Shown here piece after piece: positions 35,126 to 49,040 of a stretch of DNA of 64,000 bases (positions within the stretch are counted from its first letter, which is position 1; each line of letters opens with the position of its first letter). Source of the stretch: Setophaga petechia (Eukaryota; Chordata; Aves; Passeriformes; Parulidae); NCBI GenBank assembly GCA_024362935.1, contig JANCRA010000004.1, forward strand, positions 20,003,621-20,067,620, in the 5' to 3' direction. The position numbers and the translations under genes were made by a program. The notes under the pieces are model-generated. The model did no database searches and was not told the origin of the DNA. It saw nothing but the letters and a program-made list of their open reading frames with translations.

Positions 35126-36650
35126 GAGTAAACCCATTTCCTACCAGAATGCATTTTTGATCTAAATAAGAAAAAAAATTATACCATTGTCTATAACAAT
35201 TGTTCCTTCACAAAGTGTATTCCCCGTGTACAAAGATTTTAGATGGGAAGTAACAATCAGATACAGAGTAAAATATAAACAAGGTGTGCTCTACAAAAGT
35301 TGAGAATGTAAAATTTCTATGCTTTTAATCTCCTTAAGAGATAATAAAATGGGTGTTAAGAATAGTAATTATTTTTGATAAAGAATTGTTTAGAAATAAT
35401 ATCTTTTTTCCACTGGAAAACAGTAGTCTTTTAGAAATACTGCCTTAATGTTCTAAACATTCCTCAAGCTGGACATAGCAACGGGGTTCAGTAATGGCAG
35501 CAGTTGTGGCTTTCACCAGCTTTACAGTGGTTATCTTTTTGCGTGTATGAGTAATCCGCAACCTAAATTGAACCCAGCTGTCTTAGCTGGTTATTTAACT
35601 GCTGCAGCTTCTGGAATAAGCATGTGTTCAGCAAAGGCTTCCTGGGGATTATCCATGGCTGTGAAAGGAAATTGCAAAACTCTGATATGTGCCTCAGTAC
35701 TGGAAAAATTAATTTTTGATTACTGATTTGGGCCAAATAGGTGAATTTGATTCAACTGCCTTTTGACTTCGATGTGTAATGATTTTGCCACTCATCTTGA
35801 AAGCTTTTCTTTATGTGCCCTCTTCATATGTACTTAAATTTATTTTTTTTTAGGGAGTAAACTTTTAAAAATTGTGCGTATTTAAAATACCTGAAAGAAA
35901 AAAAAAAAAGATTAAAAAAGAAGGGATAAACTTTGAAATATCTGCACCTAGCCAAAAGCAAAATTCCTAGAAAACTGATGTCTTAAAGATACCATTCCCT
36001 TCCCTCTCTGGTTCTCTGTGTCAACTGGTATCAAAATGGAACATTGTCTCCAAATAATTTCTATGATTCTTTTTTAAACTAAAGCATAGATTTTGGGGAA
36101 TTCCAGAAAGTCCATGTTTTAGAATAATTTTACATGCTTTCTAGACTTAAAAATATATAAACTTATTTTGTTTTTATTTTTGAGTCTGTGGAACCTGCCA
36201 TATGTATGAATAAATGTTTCTCCAACCATCTCATATCTCACCTGCAGTATATGCAGTTTAAAACAACATTCCTTTAGAATGGCTTTTGTAGTTTTCCTAA
36301 GCTCCTGCCTGTTAATATCTTGAAAGGATTTTTCCTATGGTTGGTCTTCATTTTAGATTTCTCAATGGAGCTTCATTTTGAAATTATGTTTTATAGCAGG
36401 AACTGTGTGGATTGCTTGTCAGTCCCTTATCAGTTCGTGATGACTTCCAGTTATTGGCAAAGTCTGACTCTTCCACTCTGTTAGATTCTTAACTTGCGTA
36501 TAAATCAGGGCCACAAGACAATGTTTTCCCTTCTTATTTTCTAGGATTCTAATTTGTGTTTCTCTTAATTAAAACCATAGCCAGAAGAGAAGTTAGAAGA
36601 TGATGACCCATACAGGTTTTCCACTTTACGGTAGTAGAGTTTTTGTTCTT

Positions 36651-36695
36651 TACTTGGTGGAATACATGGTGATTATAGAGCTTGGGATGTGTCTC
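36651..36695. repeat. 45 bp dispersed duplication, copy 2
   Basis: It matches 35081-35125 with three substitutions. Sequence on either side of the match is not obviously similar. Confidence 0.92.
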
Positions 36696-38007
36696 TTTTA
36701 TAGATGGAAACAACTTTCTTTAAGAAATATGGGTAGTTTTGGGGTTCCCCCCCCCTCAGCATTTGAATAGAGGTTGTATTTTGGACGTTTGGGCTGGTGG
36801 AAGTGCAGGATTCTGTTTTTCTCACTTAGTGGAGGGTCAGTGCTCTTCTCTGGAAATTAATTCACAGACCATCTTCAGTCAAGCTGGTAGATGGGATTAA
36901 ACAAGCAGAGTTGACCTCCTTGTGGTAAAACTCCATTTCTGCTGAAGTTTTTTATTTTTCCTAAAAATAAAACTATTAGGTAAACTTCACTTTGAAGAGA
37001 ACTGTCAGCTTCTTAAGTAACATTTTAACTTCTTATATTAAATATAAAAAATTATGATCACAAAATTTCAGGGAATTTAACTCCAGGAGGTATATTTCAG
37101 ACGTGTTTTTTCCTCTATAGGCTAAGTATTCGTGTGGGACTAAGCTGTGTGAAAATTGGTATGATCTGCTATGCTGTGAGTTACTGTGCTTAAAGGACCT
37201 TCCAGAGAAGGTGGAACTGTATGAGGCTCTTAGATTTTATTTCTTAAGGACACCATAGTACCTTTTTCAAATTTTCTACCTAGAAAAGTGTAAAGATATG
37301 ACTATATTTGATTTGATGCTAATAAGAAAATTTTAAGGTAATTATCAGACAGTAAAAGTAGCTTCATTCCTCAAGTCTACTAGTTCTATTAAATTCAAGA
37401 CAAGGAAAGATGAAGATGATACTTTGAAAATTATGTAGATGTTACTTCTTAGTGAAATCCTTTGAATTAAAGTACTAATTTTTTTTTCTTTTTGCAGGGT
37501 AATGCCTTTTATCAATCTTTATACAGGAAGCAGATAAATTTGTTTCAGTAAAACTTTGCCAGTTAGTAGCTGAGAAAAACTGTGGACAATTTATTTAGCT
37601 GAGAGCATGCAGCTCTGAGTTTAAATCACCTGATAATGTCGTGGAAGCACCACTTTTGTGATATAGTATTTTCATAGTATTTTACTGTATTTTCTTTTCC
37701 TTGCTGCTGATTTGTTTCTCACTTTATGCAGGCAAGTAATGATTGTGTCATGTCTGCTTTCCTAAAACATAATAGCTGCCAAAATAGTGTGTAATGTAGA
37801 TGTCTTTCGATGTCTGCCATCCTGTAATTTCTGCATTCATCTTCTGCACACTAACAGAAACGGAGACATAAAAAGAGACTAGCCCATTTTTTTTCTTTTA
37901 CATGGTAGCTTTGGATTTACCTGCAAAAGTCAAAAAGTCAATGTGTATATCTGTCACCTTTGCATTCCCATACTCAGGTCAAGTGTATTCCAGCGCTTGG
38001 AAACATG

Positions 38008-38090
38008 TTTGATTGTTGGACATCAAATATAAAATGATGTCCAACAATCAAAATACCCAGGTATTTTGACCTGGGTCAAAAGGTCAAAAT
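38008..38090. repeat. Cluster of three inverted repeats
   Basis: First: perfect 18 bp arms at 38008-38025 and 38035-38052 (TTTGATTGTTGGACATCA and complement) around a 9 bp loop. Second: 8 bp arms at 38055-38062 and 38069-38076 (ACCCAGGT/ACCTGGGT). Third: 10 bp arms at 38063-38072 and 38081-38090 (ATTTTGACCT/AGGTCAAAAT), interlocking with the second. Confidence 0.93.
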
Positions 38091-38650
38091 GGGCATTTTC
38101 AGGGGATGTAGTCTTGTTTTGAGTACAGAATTATTTAAATTGCCCAGATGAAGTGATTTGAAATCTGCCATGAGATACATCTATTTGTTGCTTTATTCAG
38201 ACACAGGTTACAAAGAACCTCAGCTGACAGGAAAAACTTCTTCCCAGCACTTAATATCTGAATCTATTATTAACATGCTCCTGACTTTTATATCCAAGAG
38301 CAAATGAAATCATCCACCTTTCCCCCCACTTTCCCACTTGTAAAAATAATGGGATGACAATCGTTCATTGCCTATTTGCACTATTACTTGGATGTCATTC
38401 ACTGTACCTCTAAAATGAGTCTTTTACCACTTTCTGCAAATAAAAATATAGACAGGAGTAATACTAAGGAAATTCTTCATTATATAACATAAAGCAATGA
38501 TACTGTGAAAACTTTAGGGAATACAGCAAGGTTTATCTGCTAGATAAAGTAATTTTAACTGCTTATACAACGAAGCCTGAGCCTCTTTGTATTTCCCGAG
38601 AACTACAGAAAAACCTTTTGTGCTTTTTATCAATAATTTTTGAAGTTTGT

Positions 38651-38722
38651 AGGGGTTTTGTTGTTGTTGTTTTGTTTGTTGTTTGTTTTGGTTTTGGGTT
38701 TGTTTGCTTGCTTGTTTATTTT
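38651..38722. repeat. T/G-rich low-complexity tract
   Basis: GTT, GTTT and GTTTT units in loose tandem, then TTTGCTTGCTTG. The open frame across it (valine, phenylalanine and leucine rich) is an artefact of composition. Confidence 0.8.
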
Positions 38723-39383
38723 TTAAAGGGGCATTGGAGACACGATTATTTCATTGGGCTTTTTGTTCAGACAGAAATCATAATTGAAAATCAAGGAAAA
38801 AATAGACATTTTTACTGCAGTGTTGTGAAGTTTAAAGATGCAAAACATCCTTGTATTGTGTGATACAGTCTTTTCTAGGCTTCTTTGAGATCCACGCTTT
38901 CTACCATTTAGAGACTTTGGTAGATGTTTGTTTTGAATTTAGAAAAAGGAGGAAAAAGTCGGAAACATTAAGGATATTCCAGAACAGATCTCTGCACTCT
39001 ACAATAAGAAACTTTTTGCCATAGCTACTCTGTTAGGAGGGAACATGACTTACCATACTTGTAAGTTATATCAGAGGATTCATCACTCGTTATGAAGTAA
39101 TTAACTTTTTAGACTAAAATAAGGTGTGATTTTGAGATATTTAGAGTTTTATCCAACAAAATAAAAATGTTCTGTGGAGAAAGTGATGTGGAGGTTATTG
39201 CTTGGCTGATGGCAGTATTTCAAAAAATAAAAAATAAATTGAATAAAAATGTTGTAAAGCACAGTAAATCTTTGTCTCACTACAAACTAGCATATTTTGC
39301 CCCACTAAAAGCTTTCACCTTTTTTTGTTTGCTGCTATATTAAGCAGACAACAGCTGCTAGCTGGGATGCATATAGGTCTGTA

Positions 39384-39422
39384 GTTATGCTTATAATGAG
39401 TGACTCTGATTATAAGCATAAC
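39384..39422. repeat. Perfect 14 bp inverted repeat with 11 bp loop
   Basis: The arms GTTATGCTTATAAT (39384-39397) and ATTATAAGCATAAC (39409-39422) are exact complements. The loop begins with the palindromic GAGTGACTC, an AP-1-like core. Confidence 0.93.
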
Positions 39423-41865
39423 CTTTGGGTTACTTAAAATAAATTATCACACCTATTCATTCCTGTATCTGACACTCATCTGCTTATTATACCATTTCTT
39501 CAGTCTGAATTTCTCTTTAGAAGATACATTGTAATGGTCTCATAGCAGTGAATCTTCTTAAATTGTTATATTTTCCATTTCAAGGGTTAAATGCTTATTG
39601 TTCTTTATCCATCTAAGTTTTCTCTTTCTCATCTAAATTCTTTTACCATATAAGATGGTAAAAATTCTGCTTTCAAACTGCTAATAGAGCAAACTGTCCA
39701 CTTAAGCATAAAGTTTGACTGAAAATTTAGGATTTCATAGGAATTTGATAAAACACAATGTCTTATAATACAAATTCAATGAGACCTGAATTAATAGATA
39801 CTCTGGATGTTTTCGTATTGAGGAATAAGAACAGAAAAAAATCCTGTCTCAATCACTAGGCTGGCTCCCCTTTGATTTTTCCTCATCTGTTTGAATGAGT
39901 TTGCACTGGTCTTGGACAATAGGTCATCACTTCTTTTGGGTGGAATCATGTCGCTTTTGCTTCCTCCAGTCAGAAGATGAGTTAGCCACAGTTGCCTGAC
40001 AGCTGATGTTTGGGTACTTCTTAGAGTAAGGTCAGTCTTATTTTCTTTGACTGAAGAGCTTGTGCTCAGGCATTGATGAGCACAAAGATCAGTAATGAAA
40101 TGAGCCATCTGTTATTTTTCATTTGGGGCACATCAGGGATCAGGCACGTCAGATCATTAACTTATAAGCCAGCTGTATTCCTGCACAGGTTTACCCTTCT
40201 CTGAGGGTATGGAAGGATCTTGAAATTCTCTATATAATAGGACTTGGCTAGGTTTTGTGAAGGTGCTGCATGTCAGTATAAGGAGATGCTTACAGTGCAG
40301 TTGTAGTGTGATTTTGTAAGGTAGCTAAAATTGTCTCTTATAGTTTGCATTTTTTTGACATCCTAAATGCAGTGATTTTTCTCACTAAAAAATGTCAGGC
40401 TTATTTTAATAAATTCAGACAGATTCTCTTCTGCAGTACATACAGACATACTGTAATGTTACACGTTTTGTGGCTGTATCTGAAAGCAGACATAGCTAAA
40501 AGCTGTCTCTAAAATTTTAAAATTTAAATCCTGAAAAATTCTATTCTGCCTACTCCCAGGCCAGAACGCCTGCAAGATTTACCGGCTTTTAAAACCTTGT
40601 CTCACCTAGTCTTTAGTTTATTGACTACAGTCCGTCAGTGACTTTGGTTCTGTTTCTACAACCAACCAACTGAATTCTAAGCTTTAGACAATTCAGTAGC
40701 TGAGCACTTTGCTCATAATTCAGAAGAAGAGGGTTTAAAAAATTGACTCTTATCTGTCTGAATTAGTCAATGCTTCATGCCTTCCATGCAGTAAGAAAAT
40801 TTGGTCTCATACTCACCTTGGGAATGTCATCTTTCTTTTTGTAGTGGATTCCTTATACCACTTGTTTTACCAGGACCTGAAACACTCATTCAGAAAATGG
40901 GAGAATTCCTCTTAAGACTAGTAATGTTCATTGTCTGTACCTCCTGTTTTTGTTAGCAGTCTTTCAGTCACCAGATTGGGAATATTATACCTTATTTCTG
41001 AATCAGATCTTACAAACAAAGTGATCTTTTGAGTAACTGGAAACATGGTTGTGAGATGTGATCTTCTCCTACCTGGTTTCTCCATATTGGATTTAGAAGA
41101 TTTGTCTAGGGACTGAGAGTAGGGCAGAGAGTCAGCATTTGTAAGATATCTGGCTTAAGTTATTTTACTGCCATGTAAATTTTGTTAAACCTAATTTTAA
41201 TTTAATGCTAACCAAGACTTTACTAAGGGTCTTAAGGGTTAGTGTTATAATTAAAAATATAAACCGTAACTCTGCACAGTTAATGGAAACTTTTTTTCTG
41301 TGCTCCCTTCCCTTAAACATTCTCTAGGAGTTTGGAAAACTGCAAATGGAACAGAACCCTGGTAGTAGGTGAAAGATGACATGCGGGAAGAGCAAACAAA
41401 AAAAATGTAGTTTGAAAATTGAACTCATTCTGGTGCATGTGGGTGTTAGTGGAGCTTCAAGTGGTCTCCAGATGAGTGAATCAGCACATTTTCCTCTTCA
41501 GCAAAACATTATAAACAATTTATTTCACAGGACACTAGGGCCTATTGGTGTCTGTAGGGGTAAAGCAAGCAGGTTTTAGTAGTAAGTATTGTAAGAAAAG
41601 GAGGATTGGAGTGTGGGGGTTGGAAGTGTAATGTTTTGGCTTCCTCACAACGATATTTAAGTGCTGACTGTGTCCCAGGCCAGCTGGCTACAGTTAACCT
41701 GTGCATTTAGAGCAATAAGGTAAAACATGTTCTGGAGACGTCTGCTGCTGTGTATGAGCAAGACAGTGGGACAAGGAGGGAGGTCAGTTTACAGAATATG
41801 CATCAGTGTGTCCAGATCCTGTGATGCAAAAGGTACCCTGTCTGTCAAACAGTCAAACAAAGAAT

Positions 41866-41877
41866 ATATATATATAT
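41866..41877. repeat. (TA)n run
   Basis: A short alternating TA microsatellite of about six units. Confidence 0.75.
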
Positions 41878-42149
41878 CTTTCCTGTGCTCTTTTATCATA
41901 CTCTTGTAACAAGGCCTCAGAAGTAGAACTTGACCACTTTTTCTCCTTTTCTGAGAGGAAAATGCTGCACCACTTTGGAAAGTTCTAGAAATCACTTGCA
42001 ATCATTTTTGTAAAGGCTGTTTTTAAAAAATGAGGAGAAACATGGAGCAAATGGATCAAAGGAGGCTGGGAGATTTAATTAAACCAATACTCTTTCATAG
42101 AGCAATAGCACTTTTCTCTTATAGTGCCTCCTGTGACAGTGTCTAAAAG

Positions 42150-42200
42150 ATTTTTATCTCTTTTCAAAGATAAGGAAACTGAGGCAATGGTATAGGCTAT
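42150..42200 (+). mobile_element. Probable MIR SINE fragment
   Basis: TTTTCAAAGATAAGGAAACT followed by GAGGCAATGG resembles the conserved MIR segment CATTTTACAGATGAGGAAAC TGAGGCA. MIR is an ancient SINE shared by amniotes, and such worn remnants occur in bird introns. Boundaries are uncertain. Confidence 0.45.
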
Positions 42201-45200
42201 TTATTTGGCTCTCCTGTGCAAGTATCATTTTATGGGATATGTATTTTAAATGAATAAAATCAAAAGCTTTTTTTTAAATGCTTTTAGTGGGAAAATGGGT
42301 CATGCAGAGCTCTCTCAGGATTTTGGATACAGCCTTACTGAGATTAATTTATGTGTATGTAGAAAACCCTAATAAACATGGTTTGCTTAGGAAAGGTATA
42401 TCATTGCTGCTGGTGTGCAGGCAGAGAAAATGCTTCTTATGTAGTTATTGCTTTTACAATTTCATCTGTAGAGTTAAAAAGCAGAATAGGTTAATGACAA
42501 AAAGATTACTAGAATGCTAGTTTTACCCTCCTGGACTTTTAAGGACCTTAAAAGGGAAATTGATGTTGCTAATAATGTTTCAAGCTTCCATTTAAAGAGA
42601 TTGCATATGGAGAAAGAAAGAGAAGGGAAGCACTCTTACTAATTCCTGGTTTTGTTAAAAAATTGAGCTTTTCCGTTCTGATACTTTTGTCATGATCACA
42701 TAGACAACCTGCGCATTTATCACTGTTTCAGTTGAGCTGCGTAAACTTAGCCCCAGACAGAATCACTTTTACAGAAGTTTTATTTAAAGAGTACCATGAG
42801 CCTCATAAAATCTGTTTTCAGAGGAATGGGACAGACATAAGAATGCAAGTGGGGGTGTGATTCTCTCACAGCTACTTACATCTGTATTAGTCAAAATCCC
42901 TGGTAAAATGTCCAAACGCGTTTGTTCCTTTCCAAATAAACAGACGTTGCGTGTAAGAGAACAGCTTGTGTTAAAAATGTCAAGGTGCTATTTAAATTCT
43001 GAAATAATTTTCACATTTATTTTGTTTAATCACTGAGTGAATATAATTGTAAGAAATATCTTCCAAGAAGGAAACAGCACTTTGTGAAATCTCATGTCCC
43101 TGACAGAACCAGAGCAATGAATGGCTCTTTACACCCAGTTATGTCCCTACCTGCTTAAAAAAAATAGAATTTGCAAGTACCTAACCTTACATTTGATTAT
43201 TTGTGTATCATCCATAACAAACAGAAGCAATAAAATATGTCCAACTTGGATGATTCTTTCTAATGTTTACAACTTCTGAACTTGGTTCCTACCTTAAAAC
43301 TTTCTAAAAATAACCATTCAAAAAGTGAAAGAAGGATCACTCTCTTGTCTCTGGTTTTTCTTTATGATCATGAGCTGGATCAATTAGTTTGAAATGAACT
43401 AATAGGTGACACTGAGAACTCATTAAGGAATCAGTCCCTTTGAAATTGAACATGAGTAATTTCCACCCCCCCTTACAGACTGTGCTACTTGAGGATGGCA
43501 GTGACAGACTATGATCATAGGAATTGCCTTATGATGAAGACATAGTGCTGTGTAACTGAAGACTGTGTCTCTGTTTCTTCAGATCACTGGAGAGTATCAA
43601 CACCTGTTATCAGAAACTAAATTTTTACTTTTTTTTTTTAAAGAGACCAAATATTCCAAAACAAGTCAATTGAGTAATTTTATCACATGGAATATCAAGG
43701 AGAGCATGGTGTGCAGATAATGTTATGCAGGCAGGGAGTCTTGATAAGTATTCAGTTTCTTTTGGATCTGTCTTTAGCAGAAAGAGTTCATCTGTTTCCT
43801 TTCAAGGAAAAATTAAGATATCTATCTTCTGAAAAACATTGAGGACTAGAAAGTGGTGCTTCTTCAGATCTTGCTCCTATACATTGTGTCCTTAGAGTGT
43901 TTGTTTTCCCCTGTTGCACTGTATTTTGAGTGTGTTACTCCAGAATAAAAGTAAATTTATGGGAAATTTGAAAAGCATCTTCTGTCTCATCTTTTAAATG
44001 CAGGTGAGTAAATATGGAAGGAATATCTGCTGTTGTGGTGTTGTATTATATATCTTAAATGAATTACATTTGTACTTCAAGCACTGGCTTCCATTTTGGC
44101 TGGCTACTGTGATGAGTGGCATATTTCCATATGGACCCATTGAAAACTAATTGTGAAACAGGTATTTTATCATTAATCCTTCAGAGTGGAGGTGATGACA
44201 TCAGCTCTCCTTTGAGCAAGACATCCTTGGGAGCTATATCACACCAGTGTAAGTACAAGGTCTTTCGAGAGCTGTAAAGCACAGTGCCTACACCTGCAGA
44301 CTGCAGATGGCTTACCTCGATGGCCAGGACCCATTTCAATATGTATTTCAAATGGCTGGCTGGCTGAAAACTCAGCTGAATAGCAGTCAGCATCCTTGAA
44401 GCTGACTCTGGATTTAAATGAGAAGGACAGCACTTTGCCTGGGCTGCATGTTTGCTAGATTCTACTCCTGGCTGTGAATTCCAGCTGCAGCACCACTTTG
44501 CTTTGTGGTAGGATTTTTTCTTTAATGAGGAAGGGGACCATGGCCAAAATGATCTCTTTCTGAGACAGTTTGCCTCAGTTGAATTCTTGTCATTTTTAAT
44601 ACAAGATAATGTAGTTGTGCCTAATAGCAAGAAAAATGCACATTTTGTGGAGTAAGGGCAGATCTACCCACAGCTTTACCACCAATAATAGCCAGTATGA
44701 ACTGGCACATTTTTGTCCAGATTAATTGCATCTGGAATCTGGAAAGAAAAACTATTTTGTTGATGGCACATCCTTGTCAGGATATTCACAGCTAATTAGG
44801 ATGCAAACTCCTCTTATCTGTTACACAGTGAGTATCAGGGTTAGTTTATGTGTCCCAAAGATGTGGGTTTCGTTTTGGGTGCCTTGTTCATATTTGTTTG
44901 GGTGGTATCCTGAGAATGACAGTATCTCTGTGTTGATATGGTCTTAGGAGATTTAAAAAGCAGCTAAGATATTACTGCTGCAGTAGGACATTTGGGACCC
45001 AGGAACTTGTATTGCACTTTACAGCAGCACCCAAGCCAGACAGTGTAATGGGACATTGCTGTGCAGTTACTCTCACTAGGACCAGATGGAGCTGCATAAA
45101 CTAATCACGCTGCAGTTGCCAAGGGTAACTGTAGTAAAGGGTAACTCCTCAATCTTTGGAGGCCTGAATTCCATATCTCAGTATTCCCATGGGGGTCTGG

Positions 45201-48200
45201 ACCCAGTTTCTCTGCTGTCCTCTTCCTCCTGGGATCTATCACTCACTTCCTGCGCTCTATATTCTTACAAAGTAATGCTTTAACTCACTATTGCAGTATT
45301 TCAATAGTATCTGAAGGTATTCTGCACTGATGTGAGGAGCAAATACCACATGATCATTTAAGATAATGAATGAACTTGGCACAGTGCTGTTAAGTTGTAA
45401 AAACATTAGAGGTTAAAATCAACTTTGCTTTGTACCCTTTGCCTTCATCCAAAGTCAGAAGTAGCCATTGAAGTTAGATCTTAGGATTCTTGTTTGCTAT
45501 TTGTATCAGGAGCATTTACAAGGCTAGCTTTTATTGAAGCTGATCAATCTGAAGCTAGATGTAAGCTGAACAGGCTGCCCTTTTGATACAGTTGGTAACT
45601 ACAACATCCTGATCAGAAATTAAAATGTGTAAGTATTAAAATTTATCAAGATACAAGATGCTAAGAGTCTTAAACCAATGAAGAAATAAGCCTTTGCTGC
45701 ACCTTTACTTAAGCATGTCTCTTTTTCTGTGCTTTGGGGCATTGTTTCCTAAACCAGAAGAAAACAAAACAAGAGAGAAAACATAGCTTCTGCATAGGAT
45801 ATTTTCAAGTCACCACAGCTTTAAAAAGGAACTAGTACAAACATTTTTTAAAAGCATACTGCTTTTTCAGGTTAATAATGCCATTAATCATATCATTAAT
45901 CATATTCAGAAGTGCAGCTTGCTTTTCAGCCCTTTAATGCTGCAGTTAGATGGTTCTGGTAAACGTTTCTGTAAAGTCCAACATGGATCTACCAAATTTA
46001 ACAAAACCTTGACCCCAAGTGATTTGTTTTCACCTCAAAATGTCCATCTTCTTTTTTGAGTAGTATCTCTCTGGTTTTTCTGCATGTTGATATTCAATAT
46101 CTCTATAACAAAGATAATTTTTACTGCAGATGGCTAGCAGCCACAATATCTGAATATGTTTCAAAGATTGGTAGTTTTTTACTGTGAATCCATTAAATAA
46201 TAATTATTTATATAAACTTGCTGCGATTTATATATATGTATAGTGACAGATCCACAATATTTCTGGAACATACTCTCTTCTAAAAAAGGCTTGTTTTGGT
46301 TTGGTTTAAATAATTGTAACTCAGCTAGTTTAAAATCCCTTTAAATGTTATAAATACTGCAGCCACATATGGTAGACAGACTCTTCTTAGAGCTAGATAA
46401 TCCTTTTGATTTTGGTTTGGAAACCACTGCAGACCAGGAAGCAGAGAAGAAATGTCTTGACCTTTCCTTTAATACTTACAGATAGCCCCCCAAAACTCAC
46501 AGAAATGCTTCTGCACAGCTCTTACTCATTGTTCTACAGAACATTCCTTCAGCAGGTAAGGCAAGGAGAAATTTCAGCAAGGAACAAGAATAAAATAGCA
46601 TAAATAGTAACCAGCCTAATGGAAAAAGTGGGTTCAGGTTCTCTCCAACTGAGACTTTGTTAGAGTTCGACTGATGCAGAAATAGTACAACTGAAATTGT
46701 TATCACAGGAGATGGAGTCTCACAGAACTTCAGCTGGGAATTGAACTCTGAGATTCTAAACCCTCGTTTTACTGACTGTGTATGCACTAATAATATCTTT
46801 AAGAGGAAGAAATGTGCATTGAAAAGAGTTGAAGGTAAATTAGGGTCAAGACCTAGGACAGAGTAATGTACCTCAGTGTTGTAGTGAGTAGCAGGCTTTT
46901 ACGTATTCCATTAAAAGGTAATGAAGGCTCCAAAATTGGCAGTTCCATAAGGGAGACATCCCCATGACTCATCTTGCGTAAGCAGAGCTGAGTCCTCATG
47001 CCAAAAATAGAATAAAGTACTCCCATTCTATGAAGTGAAAGCAACATAGTTGAGGAAATATATTTTTCCCTTTTTTTTCACCTTTAGCTTTACTTTAGTT
47101 GTGATTTTGTTGCTCTCAATTGAGCAAGATTTTCACAAGGTCATTAGCTCTCAGCATGACGTTAAAAAAAAATCAATCAGACGTTTTTGTATGCGTAAGA
47201 AATTATTACTTCAACCAGATCATTAAGTATCACCTATTTTAATTGTGGTAATTTTCAATTTAGAGGGCATCTTATTAAAAATGGACATTAATTTCCCTGT
47301 GTTCCATCATGATTTTAGAAATTGTGTCTCTTTAAGGACATTAAAGAGTGCTTTTGTTAGATGTTTGGAAAAATAATCCAAGAAAGTTTTTTATATTGTA
47401 TGACTGTAAGTGGTTTAGAATAAAAAAGAACAGCCATATTTTTACTGTGTTTTCATAGCACCATGCCCAAAGATGTATTTTTTATCTCTTACATATTTTG
47501 TCATAATACTATTTTTAAACACAAGATGTTAGTCATAAGAAGTCAAGACTTTTGAAGTAGCAGTAGCCATGACAACCTTCACTCTTGGGGGTGCAGTACA
47601 GGGTCTGTCGCTGTGCGGCTGGACGTACACGGCGTGTGACTGGATGAAATATTAATGTGTATGGTAAAATTACTTATGACTTCATTAAAGACTACTTTTT
47701 CTAGGTCATGCAACAAATTAGCTGCAAGCTGCAATTCAGGAGACTAGTTGTCACTGCTCTGCTTGTTCCATCAAACAGTAGATAAAGACAGTCTTGTGCA
47801 AGCAAGGTCTATTAAACAGGGCATGTTTTGTGAGTTATTATTTTTATTCCTTTCTATTTTCAATTTTTTTCTCACATTCTGCTTACTTTTCTTTATTTCC
47901 TCCCTTTTGCTCATTTGTCAGGTTTTTTTTTTTCTTTCTGTTTCTCTGTTTTCTGCTCTAATCATCCATTGTACTTAGAACTGGTGATTTTGTAAAACAA
48001 GTAAATAGACATGTTTTTAACCCCATCTGAACTGCACTGATCTTTAACTGCATAATTCTCACTGCAGTCATTTGGAATAATTGAGATGTCTTGTGATACC
48101 TATCTTTAAGTATTTCAGAATTAAACTACGACACGTTTTCTGAAGATGTGTTTTTCCTGAGGACATGTGGGGCTCACCAAGGCAATATTTAGATGAGTGA

Positions 48201-48919
48201 TGTTCTCTTGAGCACCATCAGTATTCAGCAATGCAGTTAGAATTGTCTGACTGAAACTCTGCAGCCCCTGTCACTACTACTGTACTGCAAAAAAAAAATT
48301 CTCTGAGCCGGGTTTAAGCTTTGTAGATAACAGCAAAGGTGTTTATGATCATGTATGTTTGTCGATCTATAATTACCAGATTAAAATAGTACCAGAATTG
48401 TATTTAGCAAACACTTTAAAAAATAGGGTTTTCTACAGACTTTTTATCAAAATAAATTCAAACATGCTCTCAGGTAATAATTAATATGATTAGAAATGAC
48501 GTTATGAAGAATTTAATCTTTATGCAGGTTATGATTTTATTGTAAGACAATTCTGTACAGATTGCACAGTAGGGCAGAAACAAAATAAACCCCATGGGTT
48601 TTTTAAAGTAATGCTGCCCGTTCTATATAGTGAATGAGAAAATGAAAATGGAACTGCAACTAGTTTAAAAATAGTAAAAGTTTATATACCTTAATGATAT
48701 ACACGGAGAGCATATTAGGAGCTAAATTGAAGTTACTTATAAAATCTAATTGTGCCATTTCTTGTATTTTTGAATGCATCTATAAAACCTTTCTTGTCTT
48801 CAAAATAGCTTTATGCATGTGGTTCAGTTTATGTTTTTATGTCTCTAAAATACAGTTACATAGATAGTATTTTAACAATAGAGACAGTATTTCAGAAATA
48901 ATTTTAGATTGCAAATAAC

Positions 48920-49040
48920 TTATTAGAAATGCAATTTATTATTAAAGATACATTCATTATGGTTACATAATATTATAAACTTACATACTATTATAAATTT
49001 AAAATATTTATTTAATTTAAATTTTTTTATACTTTTATGT
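48920..49040. other. Extremely AT-rich block
   Basis: This stretch is almost entirely A and T, with TTTAAATTT and ATTATAAA-like motifs. It may act as a matrix-attachment or easily unwound region, but nothing beyond composition supports that. Confidence 0.4.
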
